Shown piece by piece: positions 27,447 through 35,816 of a stretch of 64,000 nucleotides of DNA. The stretch's first letter is position 1. Each line of letters starts with the position of its first letter. The translations under genes and the position numbers were made by a program. A model generated the notes under the pieces. That model worked only from the letters and a program-made list of their open reading frames with translations, was not told the DNA's origin and searched no databases. Location of the stretch: positions 1,302,001-1,366,000 of the forward strand of contig NZ_JWLK01000001.1 of NCBI RefSeq assembly GCF_000814005.1, read 5' to 3'. This DNA comes from Ruegeria sp. ANG-S4. GTDB lineage: Bacteria; Pseudomonadota; Alphaproteobacteria; Rhodobacterales; Rhodobacteraceae.

Positions 27447-27875
27447 ATGACACAACAACAGTCAGCGATGCGTCTGTCGGGCGTGATTTTGGCGGCAACG
27501 GGTGTCCTTTTCGCGCTTGCCGCACTGCCTTTGCTGCACCCTGTCGCACATATTTTTCTGCAAATTGCATACTGGCCCTTTCGTTATGTGCCATCTGGCC
27601 TCGGGGTTCCGGTGCCGTTGTTGTTGGTCATCACCGGTGGGCTTACGGTGGGGCTTGGTGCGATGCAGTGGGCGCTGGGAACGTATGTTGCAGCCATATC
27701 TGCCGTTGCAGCGAGCAAAACCGCACAAATTGCGGCATGGGCGTGGTTTTGCGTCGACAGTGCAGGCTCGATACTGGTCGGCGCCCCTTTCAACGTTGTC
27801 CTGAACCTTTCGTTTTTGATTTTGATATTGGTGTCATGTCGCCCGCGGAACGCCGATGTGCCAGCGACGAACTGA
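27447..27875 (+). CDS. Small membrane protein of unknown function
   Basis: A protein of 142 residues with about four hydrophobic segments (near 9-28, 30-45, 55-78 and 90-135). A ribosome site AAAGGAGAATGCA precedes the ATG. I do not recognise the family. It is divergent from the MmyB-type regulator and may be its target, since these regulators often control the neighbouring gene. The absence of charged catalytic-looking motifs argues against an enzyme. Confidence 0.6.
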   Translation: MTQQQSAMRLSGVILAATGVLFALAALPLLHPVAHIFLQIAYWPFRYVPSGLGVPVPLLLVITGGLTVGLGAMQWALGTYVAAISAVAASKTAQIAAWAWFCVDSAGSILVGAPFNVVLNLSFLILILVSCRPRNADVPATN

Positions 27876-28056
27876 AGCGGTTGTGTTGTCACAAAGTAAG
27901 TGAAGGGGATTTACAATTGAGATCAAATGCTTGTGATGGCTACCTCAAGCAGTTGGCAACCGAGCCCCGGCGGGACGGGCACGCGTGGCGCGGTCACACA
28001 CTTCGAGTGAATGCGAACTGCCTTTTTCCGGCGAGCAGCAAGATCTTGGCGAAATT

Positions 28057-28428
28057 CTAATCTCCGGTGACCTCTTGCGGCAGGCTTTCGGTCCACTCTC
28101 GCAACGCGTCGAGAAAGCCTAGCGCGGTGCGTCCAAAATCGGTGATTTCGTACTCGACCGAAACGGGTGCCGTATGCATCACCTCGCGCCGCACGAGGCC
28201 CTGCGCTTCGAGCCGGCGCAAGCGTTCGGTGATCATTTTTTTGCTGGCTCCGCCAATCATTCTGGACAAGTCGTTAAAGCGAACGGGCCCATCCTTCAGA
28301 TGCCAAAGGATTGACCCCGTCCATTTGCCACCAATGATCCGCATGCCCCGTTCAATCGCGCAAGGCTCGGCACAGGCGTCATAGACCTGTCGTCGTCCCG
28401 TGGTGTCGTTCTCGACCCGCGCCCGCAT
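28057..28428 (-). CDS. HxlR-family transcriptional regulator
   Basis: A regulator of 123 residues with the full HxlR pattern: CAEPCAIERGMRIIGGKWTG, then ILWHLKDGPVRFNDL, then KKMITERLRRLEAQGLV. Members sense aldehydes, quinones or other electrophiles through a conserved N-terminal cysteine; here cysteines lie in CAEPC. It is divergent from the quinone reductase gene with 129 bases in between and is its likely repressor. Confidence 0.92.
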   Translation of the reverse strand: MRARVENDTTGRRQVYDACAEPCAIERGMRIIGGKWTGSILWHLKDGPVRFNDLSRMIGGASKKMITERLRRLEAQGLVRREVMHTAPVSVEYEITDFGRTALGFLDALREWTESLPQEVTGD

Positions 28429-28453
28429 CTGTCACCCTCCGTGAAAAAACAGG

Positions 28454-28469
28454 TTACTAAAAGTATACT
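28454..28469. promoter_or_regulatory. Candidate HxlR operator
   Basis: TTACTAAAAGTATACT contains overlapping dyads TACT-AAA-AGTA and AGTATACT in the divergent region between the HxlR and quinone reductase genes. Confidence 0.5.
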
Positions 28470-28557
28470 GGTTGCTTTTCCATCTCTCAAGGCACACGTT
28501 CACCGCTAAGGCGTGACGTGTCAAGCGGCACCAAAGCCGAAGAGCAAGGAACCAAAA

Positions 28558-29166
28558 ATGAGCAACATTCTGATCATCAACGGTACGCAACCGTATGAAT
28601 TCGCACCCGGGCGATTGAATGCCAGTTTTGCGGAAAACGCGCGATCGGCATTGTCGCGTCAGGGTCATTCTATCCGACTGACGAACATCGCGGAGGGCTA
28701 CGATATCGAAGCCGAGGTTGACGCGCATGTTTGGGCCGACGTTGTTATCATGCAGTTTCCGGTGAACTGGATGGGGACACCTTGGGTGTTCAAAAAATAC
28801 ATGGACGACGTTTATACGGCCGGAATGGATGGGCGTCTCAGTTTCGGAGACGGGCGCAAACCAAATGCGCAAAAGGCAAATTACGGAATGGGCGGCACCC
28901 TGAAAAACACAAGGTACATGCTGTCTGTCACTTTCAACGCACCAAAAGAAGCGTTTGACGACCCGTCAGAGCCTTTCTTTGCAGGCGGCAGCGTCGACGA
29001 CCTGCTGCGGCCGGTCCATTTGAACGCCAAGTTTCTGGGTATGCAGCAACTCCCCACCTTTGCCGCCTTCGATGTTGTGAAGAACCTCAATATTGAATCC
29101 GACTTCAAACGCTTTGATGCTCATCTGACTGCTGTTTTTGACGAGGCCCACCATGTCCCAGCCTGA
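28558..29166 (+). CDS. NAD(P)H:quinone oxidoreductase, MdaB-like flavodoxin fold
   Basis: A protein of 202 residues of the MdaB/KefF-type quinone reductase family. The start at 28558 follows AAGGAACCAAAA; an in-frame start at 28513 adds a polar tail. Recognisable segments are MSNILIINGTQPY, FPVNWMGTPWVFKKYMDDVY and KNTRYMLSVTFNAPKEAF. It reduces quinones by two electrons with FAD or FMN and so limits redox cycling. It overlaps the glutathione transferase gene by 14 bases; both probably respond to the HxlR protein. Confidence 0.9.
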   Translation: MSNILIINGTQPYEFAPGRLNASFAENARSALSRQGHSIRLTNIAEGYDIEAEVDAHVWADVVIMQFPVNWMGTPWVFKKYMDDVYTAGMDGRLSFGDGRKPNAQKANYGMGGTLKNTRYMLSVTFNAPKEAFDDPSEPFFAGGSVDDLLRPVHLNAKFLGMQQLPTFAAFDVVKNLNIESDFKRFDAHLTAVFDEAHHVPA

Positions 29167-29872
29167 CATTCATCTTTATACGGCCGCCACAATGAACGGT
29201 TATAAGCCGGTGATCTTCCTTGAAGAGGCAGAAGTGCCGTATGACCTCACGGCCATAGACTTTTCAAAGCAGGAACAGAAATCGCCGGACTTTCTGAAGC
29301 TTAACCCGAATGGCAAAATCCCTGCGATCGAGGACAAGGCAGAGGGGCGGGCGATTTTCGAAAGCGGCGCAATCCTTTGGCACCTGGCTGAAAAATATGG
29401 AAAGTTCCTGCCGTCCGATCCGGTAAAACGGTCGGAAGTGATGCAATGGATGTTCTTCCAGGTCGGACATGTTGGTCCGATGATGGGGCAGGCAATGTAC
29501 TTTCAGCATATCGCAGCCCCGAACGGCCACGAGGAGCCGTTTTCAATCAAAAGATACGTCGACGAGTCTCGCCGTTTGCTTGAGGTGCTGAACAGTCATC
29601 TTGAAGATCGTGAATGGCTGGCCGCCGATGAATACACCATTGCGGACATGATGATTTATCCTTGGGCACGCGCTTATGTCTGGGCGCGCGCAAGTGTCGA
29701 TGGCCTTCCGCACCTACAGGCCTGGTTCGACCGGATCGATTCTCGCCCGGCCGTACAAAAGGCCCTGACCATCCCGAAGGCGAACCCGCACTTCTGGGAT
29801 ACCGAGGCCGACGCCTCGGCCTTTGCCAAGGAAAACGCCGCGCGGTTTGCAAGCGATGTCAGGAAAGATTGA
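29153..29872 (+). CDS. Glutathione S-transferase family protein
   Basis: A protein of 239 residues with an N-terminal thioredoxin-like domain (YTAATMNGYKPVIFLEEAEV, then NPNGKIPAIEDKAEGRAIFE with the cis-proline and glutathione gamma-glutamyl-binding IFESGAIL) and an all-helical C-terminal domain from about 90. The start MSQPDIHLY at 29153 lies inside the end of the quinone reductase gene; the overlap suggests coupled translation. It resembles YfcG/YghU-type disulfide-reducing transferases. Role: conjugation or reduction of electrophiles. Confidence 0.88.
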   Translation: MSQPDIHLYTAATMNGYKPVIFLEEAEVPYDLTAIDFSKQEQKSPDFLKLNPNGKIPAIEDKAEGRAIFESGAILWHLAEKYGKFLPSDPVKRSEVMQWMFFQVGHVGPMMGQAMYFQHIAAPNGHEEPFSIKRYVDESRRLLEVLNSHLEDREWLAADEYTIADMMIYPWARAYVWARASVDGLPHLQAWFDRIDSRPAVQKALTIPKANPHFWDTEADASAFAKENAARFASDVRKD

Positions 29873-29892
29873 GTGTTCAGTTCCGGGATCCT

Positions 29893-30324
29893 CTAGGGTG
29901 ACTCGGGTGTCGGCACCTGTTGGTGAACCTCAATGACATTGCCTTCCGGGTCGTGAAAGAACACTTGATGCCACTCTTTCGAAAAAGCGGTCCCATAGTC
30001 TGAATAGGGTATTCCGTGCGCGTCCAGCAGACTTAGAAAAGCGCGCAGATCGTCTGTTCGAAACGCGATGTGACCGCGTTCGACCGGATTGATGGCCTGA
30101 CTGTTTCTGAACGCGACATCAAAGTCGCGTTCTGCTAGGTGCATCTGCATGCTTCCGTCGGTTGCAAACCGGATCTTGCCGTCATATCCTGTTTCCTCGG
30201 TGGCATCAGAGCGCGGAAAGTTCTGCGCCGGAATGTCGTCCAACCCCAAAACGTTGGTGTAGAAATCGTGCAAGCGGTCCACGTCGTCTGCAACGACGTT
30301 AATGTGGTGAAATTCTAACTTCAT
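29893..30324 (-). CDS. Glyoxalase/VOC-superfamily protein
   Basis: A single-domain pair of VOC modules, 143 residues. It begins MKLEFHHINVVADDVDRLHD with a first metal-ligand histidine, and ends FFHDPEGNVIEVHQ with the last acidic ligand. A middle histidine lies in GHIAFRTDD. Such proteins are metal-dependent lyases, isomerases or dioxygenases. The gene converges on the glutathione transferase gene and is divergent from the sulfotransferase gene. The substrate is unknown. Confidence 0.82.
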   Translation of the reverse strand: MKLEFHHINVVADDVDRLHDFYTNVLGLDDIPAQNFPRSDATEETGYDGKIRFATDGSMQMHLAERDFDVAFRNSQAINPVERGHIAFRTDDLRAFLSLLDAHGIPYSDYGTAFSKEWHQVFFHDPEGNVIEVHQQVPTPESP

Positions 30325-30568
30325 TTAACCGTGCCTCACTTTTGTCATTGTCAGATTTGTAGCACTTGGGATCAGGTTTTGGGATAGCCCACAGATTGCC
30401 CCATCAAGAGTCTACGGCGAATAAAGAACCGTAAACTAGCTTCACGCGGAAGGGCAGCTTGCCCAATCCAGCGGGTTTCGAAGCGCCAGCGAGTGTCGGA
30501 ACATTTCCGGTTGTTTTGCGCTCACGCGATGTCTTTCATAGCCGCATCCGAAAAAGGAGGCGTAGCGC

Positions 30569-31456
30569 GTGTCGAGCCGAAAACTGTATCTTGGTCCTCT
30601 GACCGACAACAGACGCTGGGATATGGTCAATATCCGGCCAGATGACGTTATCGTTGTAACGCCACCCAAGAGCGGCACCACGTGGATGCAAACGATGGTG
30701 GCGCTGTTGTTTTCGGGCGATCCCGACATTGAAACCGAATTGTCTGTGAAAATGCCGTGGGTCGATATCCGACTGCGAGAAATGACCGAGGTTGCCGAAC
30801 GGCTTGAAGCCATGCGCCACCGCCGCTGTATGAAAAGCCACACGCCGATGGATGGTTTGCCCTTGGACGAAAACGCGCAGTACATATGCGTGTTTCGCCA
30901 TCCTCTCGATGCGCATTTTTCCTATTGCAAACACCTGAGGAACATCCCCTTGTCCACCTTCGATATGTGGTACCCCGAGAAAGACGAGGACAGGATCACA
31001 TTTCGTCGCTTTCTTGACGGCGGGGCGGAAGGATTTGATGGCGATGCCATGCCGCTGGCCCATATTATTCAGCATTACAAGGCAGCCAAGGCTGTTGCCG
31101 ACCGACCGAACGTCTCTCTGTATCATTACGCGGACATGCAGCGGGACCTGGCAGACACGTTCGCCAGATTGTCCGCGCAGTTGGGTATTTCCCATTCGCC
31201 GCCTGTCCTGGATCGCCTGATTCAAGCCGCCACGTTCGACAACATGAAACAAAATGCCGAACGGTTCGCTCCTTCCGGTGGGAAGGGGTTCTTTAAATCG
31301 GATGCAGATTTCTTTCACAGCGGAACAAGTGGAAAATGGCATGGCAAGCTTAATGATGACGAGTTGGCCGCTTATGACGCCATGATGGACGCATACCTGA
31401 CGCCAGAAGACCGGGAATGGTTGGAGCATGGTTCTGGCGGCAACAGCGTGACCTGA
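30569..31456 (+). CDS. Cytosolic-type sulfotransferase (PAPS-dependent)
   Basis: A sulfotransferase of 295 residues starting with GTG, which has an AAAGGAGG site ten bases upstream. The phosphosulfate loop is PKSGTTW at residues 33-39, the catalytic base is H91 in KSHTPMDG, and the 3'-phosphate motif is FRHPLDAHFSYCKH around 109-122. These enzymes transfer sulfate from PAPS to a hydroxyl or amine of a small molecule. No partner gene is adjacent. Its presence 20 kb from two sulfatases shows that the organism both makes and breaks sulfate esters, but linkage is not shown. Confidence 0.9.
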   Translation: MSSRKLYLGPLTDNRRWDMVNIRPDDVIVVTPPKSGTTWMQTMVALLFSGDPDIETELSVKMPWVDIRLREMTEVAERLEAMRHRRCMKSHTPMDGLPLDENAQYICVFRHPLDAHFSYCKHLRNIPLSTFDMWYPEKDEDRITFRRFLDGGAEGFDGDAMPLAHIIQHYKAAKAVADRPNVSLYHYADMQRDLADTFARLSAQLGISHSPPVLDRLIQAATFDNMKQNAERFAPSGGKGFFKSDADFFHSGTSGKWHGKLNDDELAAYDAMMDAYLTPEDREWLEHGSGGNSVT

Positions 31457-31596
31457 ACAGGCGCGATTCAGAAAAAATGATCCCAGCCACGACGCTGCCC
31501 GCAGCAGTCAATCATCTGTATTTGCCAAATCAATAGAAAGACTTGACGCTAAGTTGCAGGAGCTGGCTGTGCAGCCGAAATTGTCTGTTTGTTGCA

Positions 31597-31648
31597 AAAA
31601 GAAAAGGCGCCAGAGAGCAAGACCGAGGTCCGCACCGTCTGGCGCCTT
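31597..31648 (-). terminator. Strong minus-strand intrinsic terminator
   Basis: Eleven-base perfect arms, AAGGCGCCAGA at 31604-31614 and TCTGGCGCCTT at 31638-31648. On the minus strand the stem is followed by TTCTTTTT. The nearest minus-strand gene (LysR) ends 730 bases upstream, so it may end an independent RNA. Confidence 0.65.
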
Positions 31649-32028
31649 CTTGAACCCTATCATCCCCCCAGAGGGCGACAGCAGGCCCAGCTTGCGTCCG
31701 GGCGTCGCCGCCCAAAGCCGAAGCGGCCGAGTTCGAAAACCCACCACTCCCCGCTCAACCCTGCTCATCTGTCCCACACGGCGTTGTGCTTGCGCACCAA
31801 ACGCTGTCCGAAACACATCAGCCTATGCAACCCTGTCCATCACGCGACTTTCGCCACCACATGGTCTGACCTGCATCCAGCTGCCAGTTACACCCAAAGC
31901 TGCATCATTGATCCGTCTTCGAGTGCCCGTAAGCAACCGGGGCTTTTGCGTCCGCCTTCCCTAACAAGTGCCAAGTCCAGCGGTAAGCTCACGATGGGAA
32001 ATAGCAGCGAGTCGTGCAACAAAAAACA

Positions 32029-32102
32029 TGCATAAAAAGCAAATTTCTTGTGCATAAAGCCCTGAATATAATCATTTATTTCTGTGGATGACTTGTGGAT
32101 AG
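32029..32102. repeat. AT-rich segment with DnaA-box-like motifs and a direct repeat
   Basis: TGTGGATGA at 32083-32091 and TGTGGATAG at 32094-32102 each differ by one base from the reverse DnaA box TGTGGATAA. Upstream, TGCATAAA occurs at 32029 and 32051, 22 bases apart. No replication gene is near, so an origin is not claimed. Confidence 0.3.
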
Positions 32103-32376
32103 ACTCGGTTTTTCCTTATATCTCGCCGATTTATAGTGGGAAGAAATTCCTGATCACCTGGCCATTTTTGAAGGTCCGTGAACTGGCTATGAGGCGAAAG
32201 AAACCCGCTATGCGGATTATTTGCGCCGTTGGATTGGAATCACATCTCCGACTTTGGCTGCACGTGCGACCTCAGTCAGTGCTCAGGGTAGCGTTTACTG
32301 GACGCCAGCGACCAGAGCAGAGGTCAGAGCCTTGTCACTTCTCTGGACCTGCACGGCTGCGGATCGAAAGCGACAA

Positions 32377-33303
32377 TCAGGCTTTGCAAATCAGCCGGTC
32401 CAACATCTTGAACTTCTGCTCGACAAAACCCAGAAACCGGTTTGAAGACGCGGACATTCTGCGATCCCTCAGTGCAATGCAGCCCAGGTGGCGGTCCGGG
32501 TCACCGATCTTGATGGGCAGCGATGTCAAAGTGTTCTGGCGCTGCATCATGAAAACGACCGAAAAGGGCAGGACCGTCAGCGAGTCCGATCCGGTCAGAA
32601 CATTGACGACAGCGCTGAGCGACCCGCCGGTGAAGCTGATCTTGAGATCCCGTACACCTATTCCGTCCAGGGTATTTCGCAAATCGCGGAACAGCGGGCT
32701 GTTGGCTGGCGGCGCGATCCACGAATATTTCGTGATGTCTTCCAACCGAACCTCTTTCTTGCGCGCCAATGGATGCCCGACGCGGCAAGCAATCACATTC
32801 CGACCCGGTAGGATTTGCCGGAACTCGAACTCATCGGACACGTCAGCCGGACGAATGGGCAGAATTGCGACGTCCAGTGTTTCGCTGGAAATCTTGGACA
32901 AAAGCTCGGCGGGATACCCATAAGACTGATCAATCCGGATGCTTGGGTATTCGGCTTGGAACTCTGCAATCACGCTTGAGATGACGCCATCCATAAAGAT
33001 TGGCGTCCCGGCAACGCGCACTGCACCGGCCAGACCTCGGCGATATGTATCGACCGTCTGGCTTGCGCGGCGGCCTGCATCCAGAATTCTCTGCCCCTCT
33101 TGCGCAAGGGCAATCCCAAGTTCTGTTGGTTGAAGCGGTCTCCGGGTCGGCAGGAACAACGGTTCCCCCACACGGTCTTCCAGCAACGAAACACTTCGGG
33201 ATACGCTGGGCTGGGATTTGCCAAGTAAAGCAGCGCCTTCGGTCAGGCCGCCTGCCTCGACGATGGCCGCAAGAATCTCAAGATGTCTTGGGTCAAGTTT
33301 CAT
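32377..33303 (-). CDS. LysR-family regulator of the aromatic operon
   Basis: A regulator of 308 residues with N-terminal helix-turn-helix (LTEGAALLGKSQPSVSRSVS) and a C-terminal effector domain. It is divergent from the maleylacetate reductase gene with 102 bases between. LysR proteins commonly activate (chloro)aromatic operons in response to a pathway intermediate, so it is the likely activator of genes 33406-43317. Confidence 0.9.
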   Translation of the reverse strand: MKLDPRHLEILAAIVEAGGLTEGAALLGKSQPSVSRSVSLLEDRVGEPLFLPTRRPLQPTELGIALAQEGQRILDAGRRASQTVDTYRRGLAGAVRVAGTPIFMDGVISSVIAEFQAEYPSIRIDQSYGYPAELLSKISSETLDVAILPIRPADVSDEFEFRQILPGRNVIACRVGHPLARKKEVRLEDITKYSWIAPPANSPLFRDLRNTLDGIGVRDLKISFTGGSLSAVVNVLTGSDSLTVLPFSVVFMMQRQNTLTSLPIKIGDPDRHLGCIALRDRRMSASSNRFLGFVEQKFKMLDRLICKA

Positions 33304-33310
33304 AACGCAA

Positions 33311-33324
33311 AGTTATATAATTCG
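33311..33324. promoter_or_regulatory. Candidate LysR-type site before maleylacetate reductase
   Basis: An AT-rich dyad centred on TTATATAA (33313-33320) lies directly upstream of the LysR start in the divergent region, where an autoregulatory site would be expected. Confidence 0.35.
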
Positions 33325-33405
33325 TTCAAAATTCGATCAAGACTGCATTTCTGTCCTGCTAGCGTTCCTCCAAACCTGCAAGTCCGTGCGTAACAGGAAC
33401 CTCAA

Positions 33406-34467
33406 ATGAGCCTCAGCATCACAAGTATCAACGGTCAGAAAGTCCGCTTTGGTGCGGGGCTGCGGAACGATATTTGTGCCGAATTGTCCGAGTTGGAATC
33501 GGAGAAAGCGCTCGTACTCTCCACACCCGAACAGGCGGACATGGCGATGGAACTGGCGACGGTGATCGGGGATCGCGCTTCAGGCGTATTCACGCGCGCA
33601 ACCATGCACACGCCGGTCGACGTCACCGAGGAAGCCGTCGAACATGCAAGATCCATTCAGGCCGACAGCCTGGTCGCAATCGGAGGCGGATCAACGATCG
33701 GTCTGGGCAAGGCAATCGCGCTGCGCACGGGATTGCCGCAAATCGCGATCCCAACGACCTATGCCGGCAGCGAAGCGACACCGATCCTTGGCCAGACCAA
33801 AAATGGCATCAAGTCCACGCTGACAGATCAAAGCGTTCTTCCACGTGCCATACTTTACGATCCGGAACTTGTCGCCTCGCTGCCGACGGCAATGACCGTA
33901 AACAGCGCGCTCAACGCGATGGCTCACGCTGCCGAGGCCCTGTACGCGAAAGACCGGACGGATCAGACGACAGAGCTTGCGATCAACGGGCTCGACGCCT
34001 TTGCTGCGGGCCTGCCAAAAGTTGTGGCGGACCCTGGCGACCTCAAGGCGAGGGAAGACACACAGCACGGCGCATGGGCCTGCGGTACCGTGCTTGGTCA
34101 GGTCGGCATGGCATTACATCACAAGCTTTGTCACACGCTGGGCGGTTCATTCAATCTTCCGCATGCGGAGACCCACGCAATCGTTCTGCCGCATGCCATC
34201 GCTTATAACGCGGCAGGCGTACCGGATCTTCTGGCACCCGTGTCGCAGGCATTGGATGGTACTGAACCGGGACAGGCGCTTTGGAATTTCGCCAAGGCTA
34301 TGGGCGCGCCGATGGCGTTGAAAGGCCTAGGGCTTTCCGAGACCGATCTGGACCGCGCCACCGAAATCGCACTCAGCAATCCATACTGGAACCCGCAGCC
34401 CGTCACCGCCGACGGATTGCGGACGCTGCTGCACAACGCTTGGGCCGGAAATGCCCCGGGCCGATGA
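33406..34467 (+). CDS. Maleylacetate reductase
   Basis: An iron-alcohol-dehydrogenase-family protein of 353 residues, the normal length for maleylacetate reductase (TfdF/ClcE-like). The nucleotide motif GGGST is at 93-97, followed by IPTTYAGSEATPILGQ, and the metal-region histidines lie in NAMAHAAEALY and in HHKLCHTLGGSFNLPHAETH. It reduces maleylacetate to 3-oxoadipate with NADH and, in chloroaromatic pathways, can also remove chloride from 2-chloromaleylacetate. It is the first gene of the operon, ahead of the ABC importer, with the ring-cleavage enzymes downstream. Confidence 0.92.
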   Translation: MSLSITSINGQKVRFGAGLRNDICAELSELESEKALVLSTPEQADMAMELATVIGDRASGVFTRATMHTPVDVTEEAVEHARSIQADSLVAIGGGSTIGLGKAIALRTGLPQIAIPTTYAGSEATPILGQTKNGIKSTLTDQSVLPRAILYDPELVASLPTAMTVNSALNAMAHAAEALYAKDRTDQTTELAINGLDAFAAGLPKVVADPGDLKAREDTQHGAWACGTVLGQVGMALHHKLCHTLGGSFNLPHAETHAIVLPHAIAYNAAGVPDLLAPVSQALDGTEPGQALWNFAKAMGAPMALKGLGLSETDLDRATEIALSNPYWNPQPVTADGLRTLLHNAWAGNAPGR

Positions 34468-34492
34468 ATTCACCGTGTCAAGGGAGGGACAC

Positions 34493-35767
34493 ATGATCAC
34501 ACGACGCAAACTGCTGCAATCCACCGCCGCAACCGGTCTTGGGCTGGCTGCCGGTGGCTTGGCTGCACCCGCTATCGCGCAAGGCGCAAAAATCAAACTG
34601 GGCTATGTCAGTCCGCAATCCGGGCCTCTTGCAGCCTTTTCCGAAGCGGACACCTACATCCTGGAGAATTTCGCAGCCTCTGAGGCTGGCGCAAACTTCG
34701 AAGTCATCATCAAGGACAGCCAGTCCAATCCGAACCGCGCGGCGGACGTTGCCGGAGAATTGATCGTAGATGATGAGGTCGACTTGATGCTGGTCGCCTC
34801 AACCCCGGAAACAACAAACCCGGTTGCGGCGACGTGCGAGGCCGAAGAGATGCCCTGCATTTCAACCGTCGCGCCGTGGCAACCGTGGTTTATCGGGCAG
34901 CAGGGCAATCCGGGCGATCCGTCCAGTTGGGAGCCTTTCTATTATGCCTTTCACTTCTTCTGGGGCCTCGAAGATGTGATCGCCGTTTTCACCGCAATGT
35001 GGAATCAGTTGGATACCAACAAGCAAGTCGGTGGTCTGTTCCCCAACGACGGCGATGGCAATGCATGGGGTGATCCGAATGTGGGGTTCCCGCCGGTTCT
35101 TTCAGAGCTGGGATATACCTTGACAGATCCGGGGCGGTATCAGAACCTGACCGACGACTTTTCCGCCCAGATCAATGCGTTCCGGCAGGCCAACGTTGAA
35201 ATCGTGACCGGCGTTCCGATCCCACCCGATTTCACGACGTTCTGGAGCCAGGCCAAGCAGCAGGGGTTCACACCGAAGGCCGCAAGCATCGGAAAAGCCA
35301 TCCTGTTCCCGCAAGCGGTCGAGGCCTTGGGTAACGCAGGCAACAACCTAAGCTCCGAGGTCTGGTGGTCGCCGACGCATCCGTTCTCATCTTCGTTGAC
35401 CGGAGAAAGTTCGGCAGAATTGGCGCAGGGCTATTCGGCAGCTACCAGCCGCCAGTGGACGCAACCGATCGGTTTTGTGCACGCTCTGTTCGAAATGGCA
35501 GCAAACGTCATGGGCCGCGTCGATGACGCGGGTGACGGGGATGCAGTCGCCGAGGCAATCGCTGCGACTCAGTTGGACTCGATTGTCGGCCGTATTGCGT
35601 TTGATGGCGCGGGATTGCCACCATTCGCAGCACAGAACGTCGCGAAAACACCCCTGGTTGGTGGTCAGTGGCGCCTGCTTGACAATGGCAGCTACGATCT
35701 TGTGATCGTTGACAATTCTTCTGCGCCCGAGATCCCGACAGCCGGAGTAATGGAAGAAATCTCCTGA
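34493..35767 (+). CDS. Liv-type ABC transporter substrate-binding protein
   Basis: A binding protein of 424 residues. The start at 34493 follows AAGGGAGGGACAC. The N-terminus has a twin-arginine-like signal (TRRKLLQSTAATGLGLAAGG) with cleavage near residue 30. The mature part begins KIKLGYVSPQSGPLAAFSEA, typical of LivK-like and aromatic-compound receptors. The position between maleylacetate reductase and the Liv genes suggests that the ligand is the aromatic substrate of the operon rather than an amino acid. Confidence 0.88.
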   Translation: MITRRKLLQSTAATGLGLAAGGLAAPAIAQGAKIKLGYVSPQSGPLAAFSEADTYILENFAASEAGANFEVIIKDSQSNPNRAADVAGELIVDDEVDLMLVASTPETTNPVAATCEAEEMPCISTVAPWQPWFIGQQGNPGDPSSWEPFYYAFHFFWGLEDVIAVFTAMWNQLDTNKQVGGLFPNDGDGNAWGDPNVGFPPVLSELGYTLTDPGRYQNLTDDFSAQINAFRQANVEIVTGVPIPPDFTTFWSQAKQQGFTPKAASIGKAILFPQAVEALGNAGNNLSSEVWWSPTHPFSSSLTGESSAELAQGYSAATSRQWTQPIGFVHALFEMAANVMGRVDDAGDGDAVAEAIAATQLDSIVGRIAFDGAGLPPFAAQNVAKTPLVGGQWRLLDNGSYDLVIVDNSSAPEIPTAGVMEEIS

Positions 35768-35783
35768 TCGTTACGAAACAAAC

Positions 35784-35804
35784 GCCCCGGAACACGTCCG
35801 GGGC
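35784..35804 (+). terminator. Hairpin between binding protein and livG-like gene
   Basis: Arms GCCCCGGA and TCCGGGGC with a five-base loop, without T tract. It probably reduces expression of the ATPases and permeases relative to the binding protein. Confidence 0.6.
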
Positions 35805-35816
35805 AGGAACCTTGGT

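Larger units (their letters stand above)
31457..32376. other. Gene-free 0.9-kb region with minus-strand terminator
   Basis: No frame here has a ribosome site plus recognisable protein; translations are rich in Pro, Arg and Ser on both strands, as in non-coding DNA. On the minus strand there is a strong terminator at about 31597-31648 and compact hairpins upstream of it, including GGGCG-GCGA-CGCCC with a GNRA-type loop near 31699-31712. A non-coding RNA of a few hundred bases is possible. I could not match it to tmRNA, RNase P, 6S or SRP RNA by their conserved cores. The right half is AT-rich with DnaA-box-like motifs. Confidence 0.45.

Noticed and set aside
31725..31745. A GAGTTCGAAAAC sequence resembling a tRNA T-loop
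   Set aside because: No complementary T stem or acceptor stem.
31508..31816. A 102-codon minus-strand frame through the terminator
   Set aside because: It reads across a strong intrinsic terminator and has no family features.
31554..32035. Overlapping plus-strand frames in the gene-free region
   Set aside because: No ribosome site, Pro/Arg/Ser-rich translation, and one of them runs through the terminator stem.
32029..32102. Interpretation of the DnaA-like motifs as a replication origin
   Set aside because: Only two imperfect boxes, no replication or partition gene nearby.
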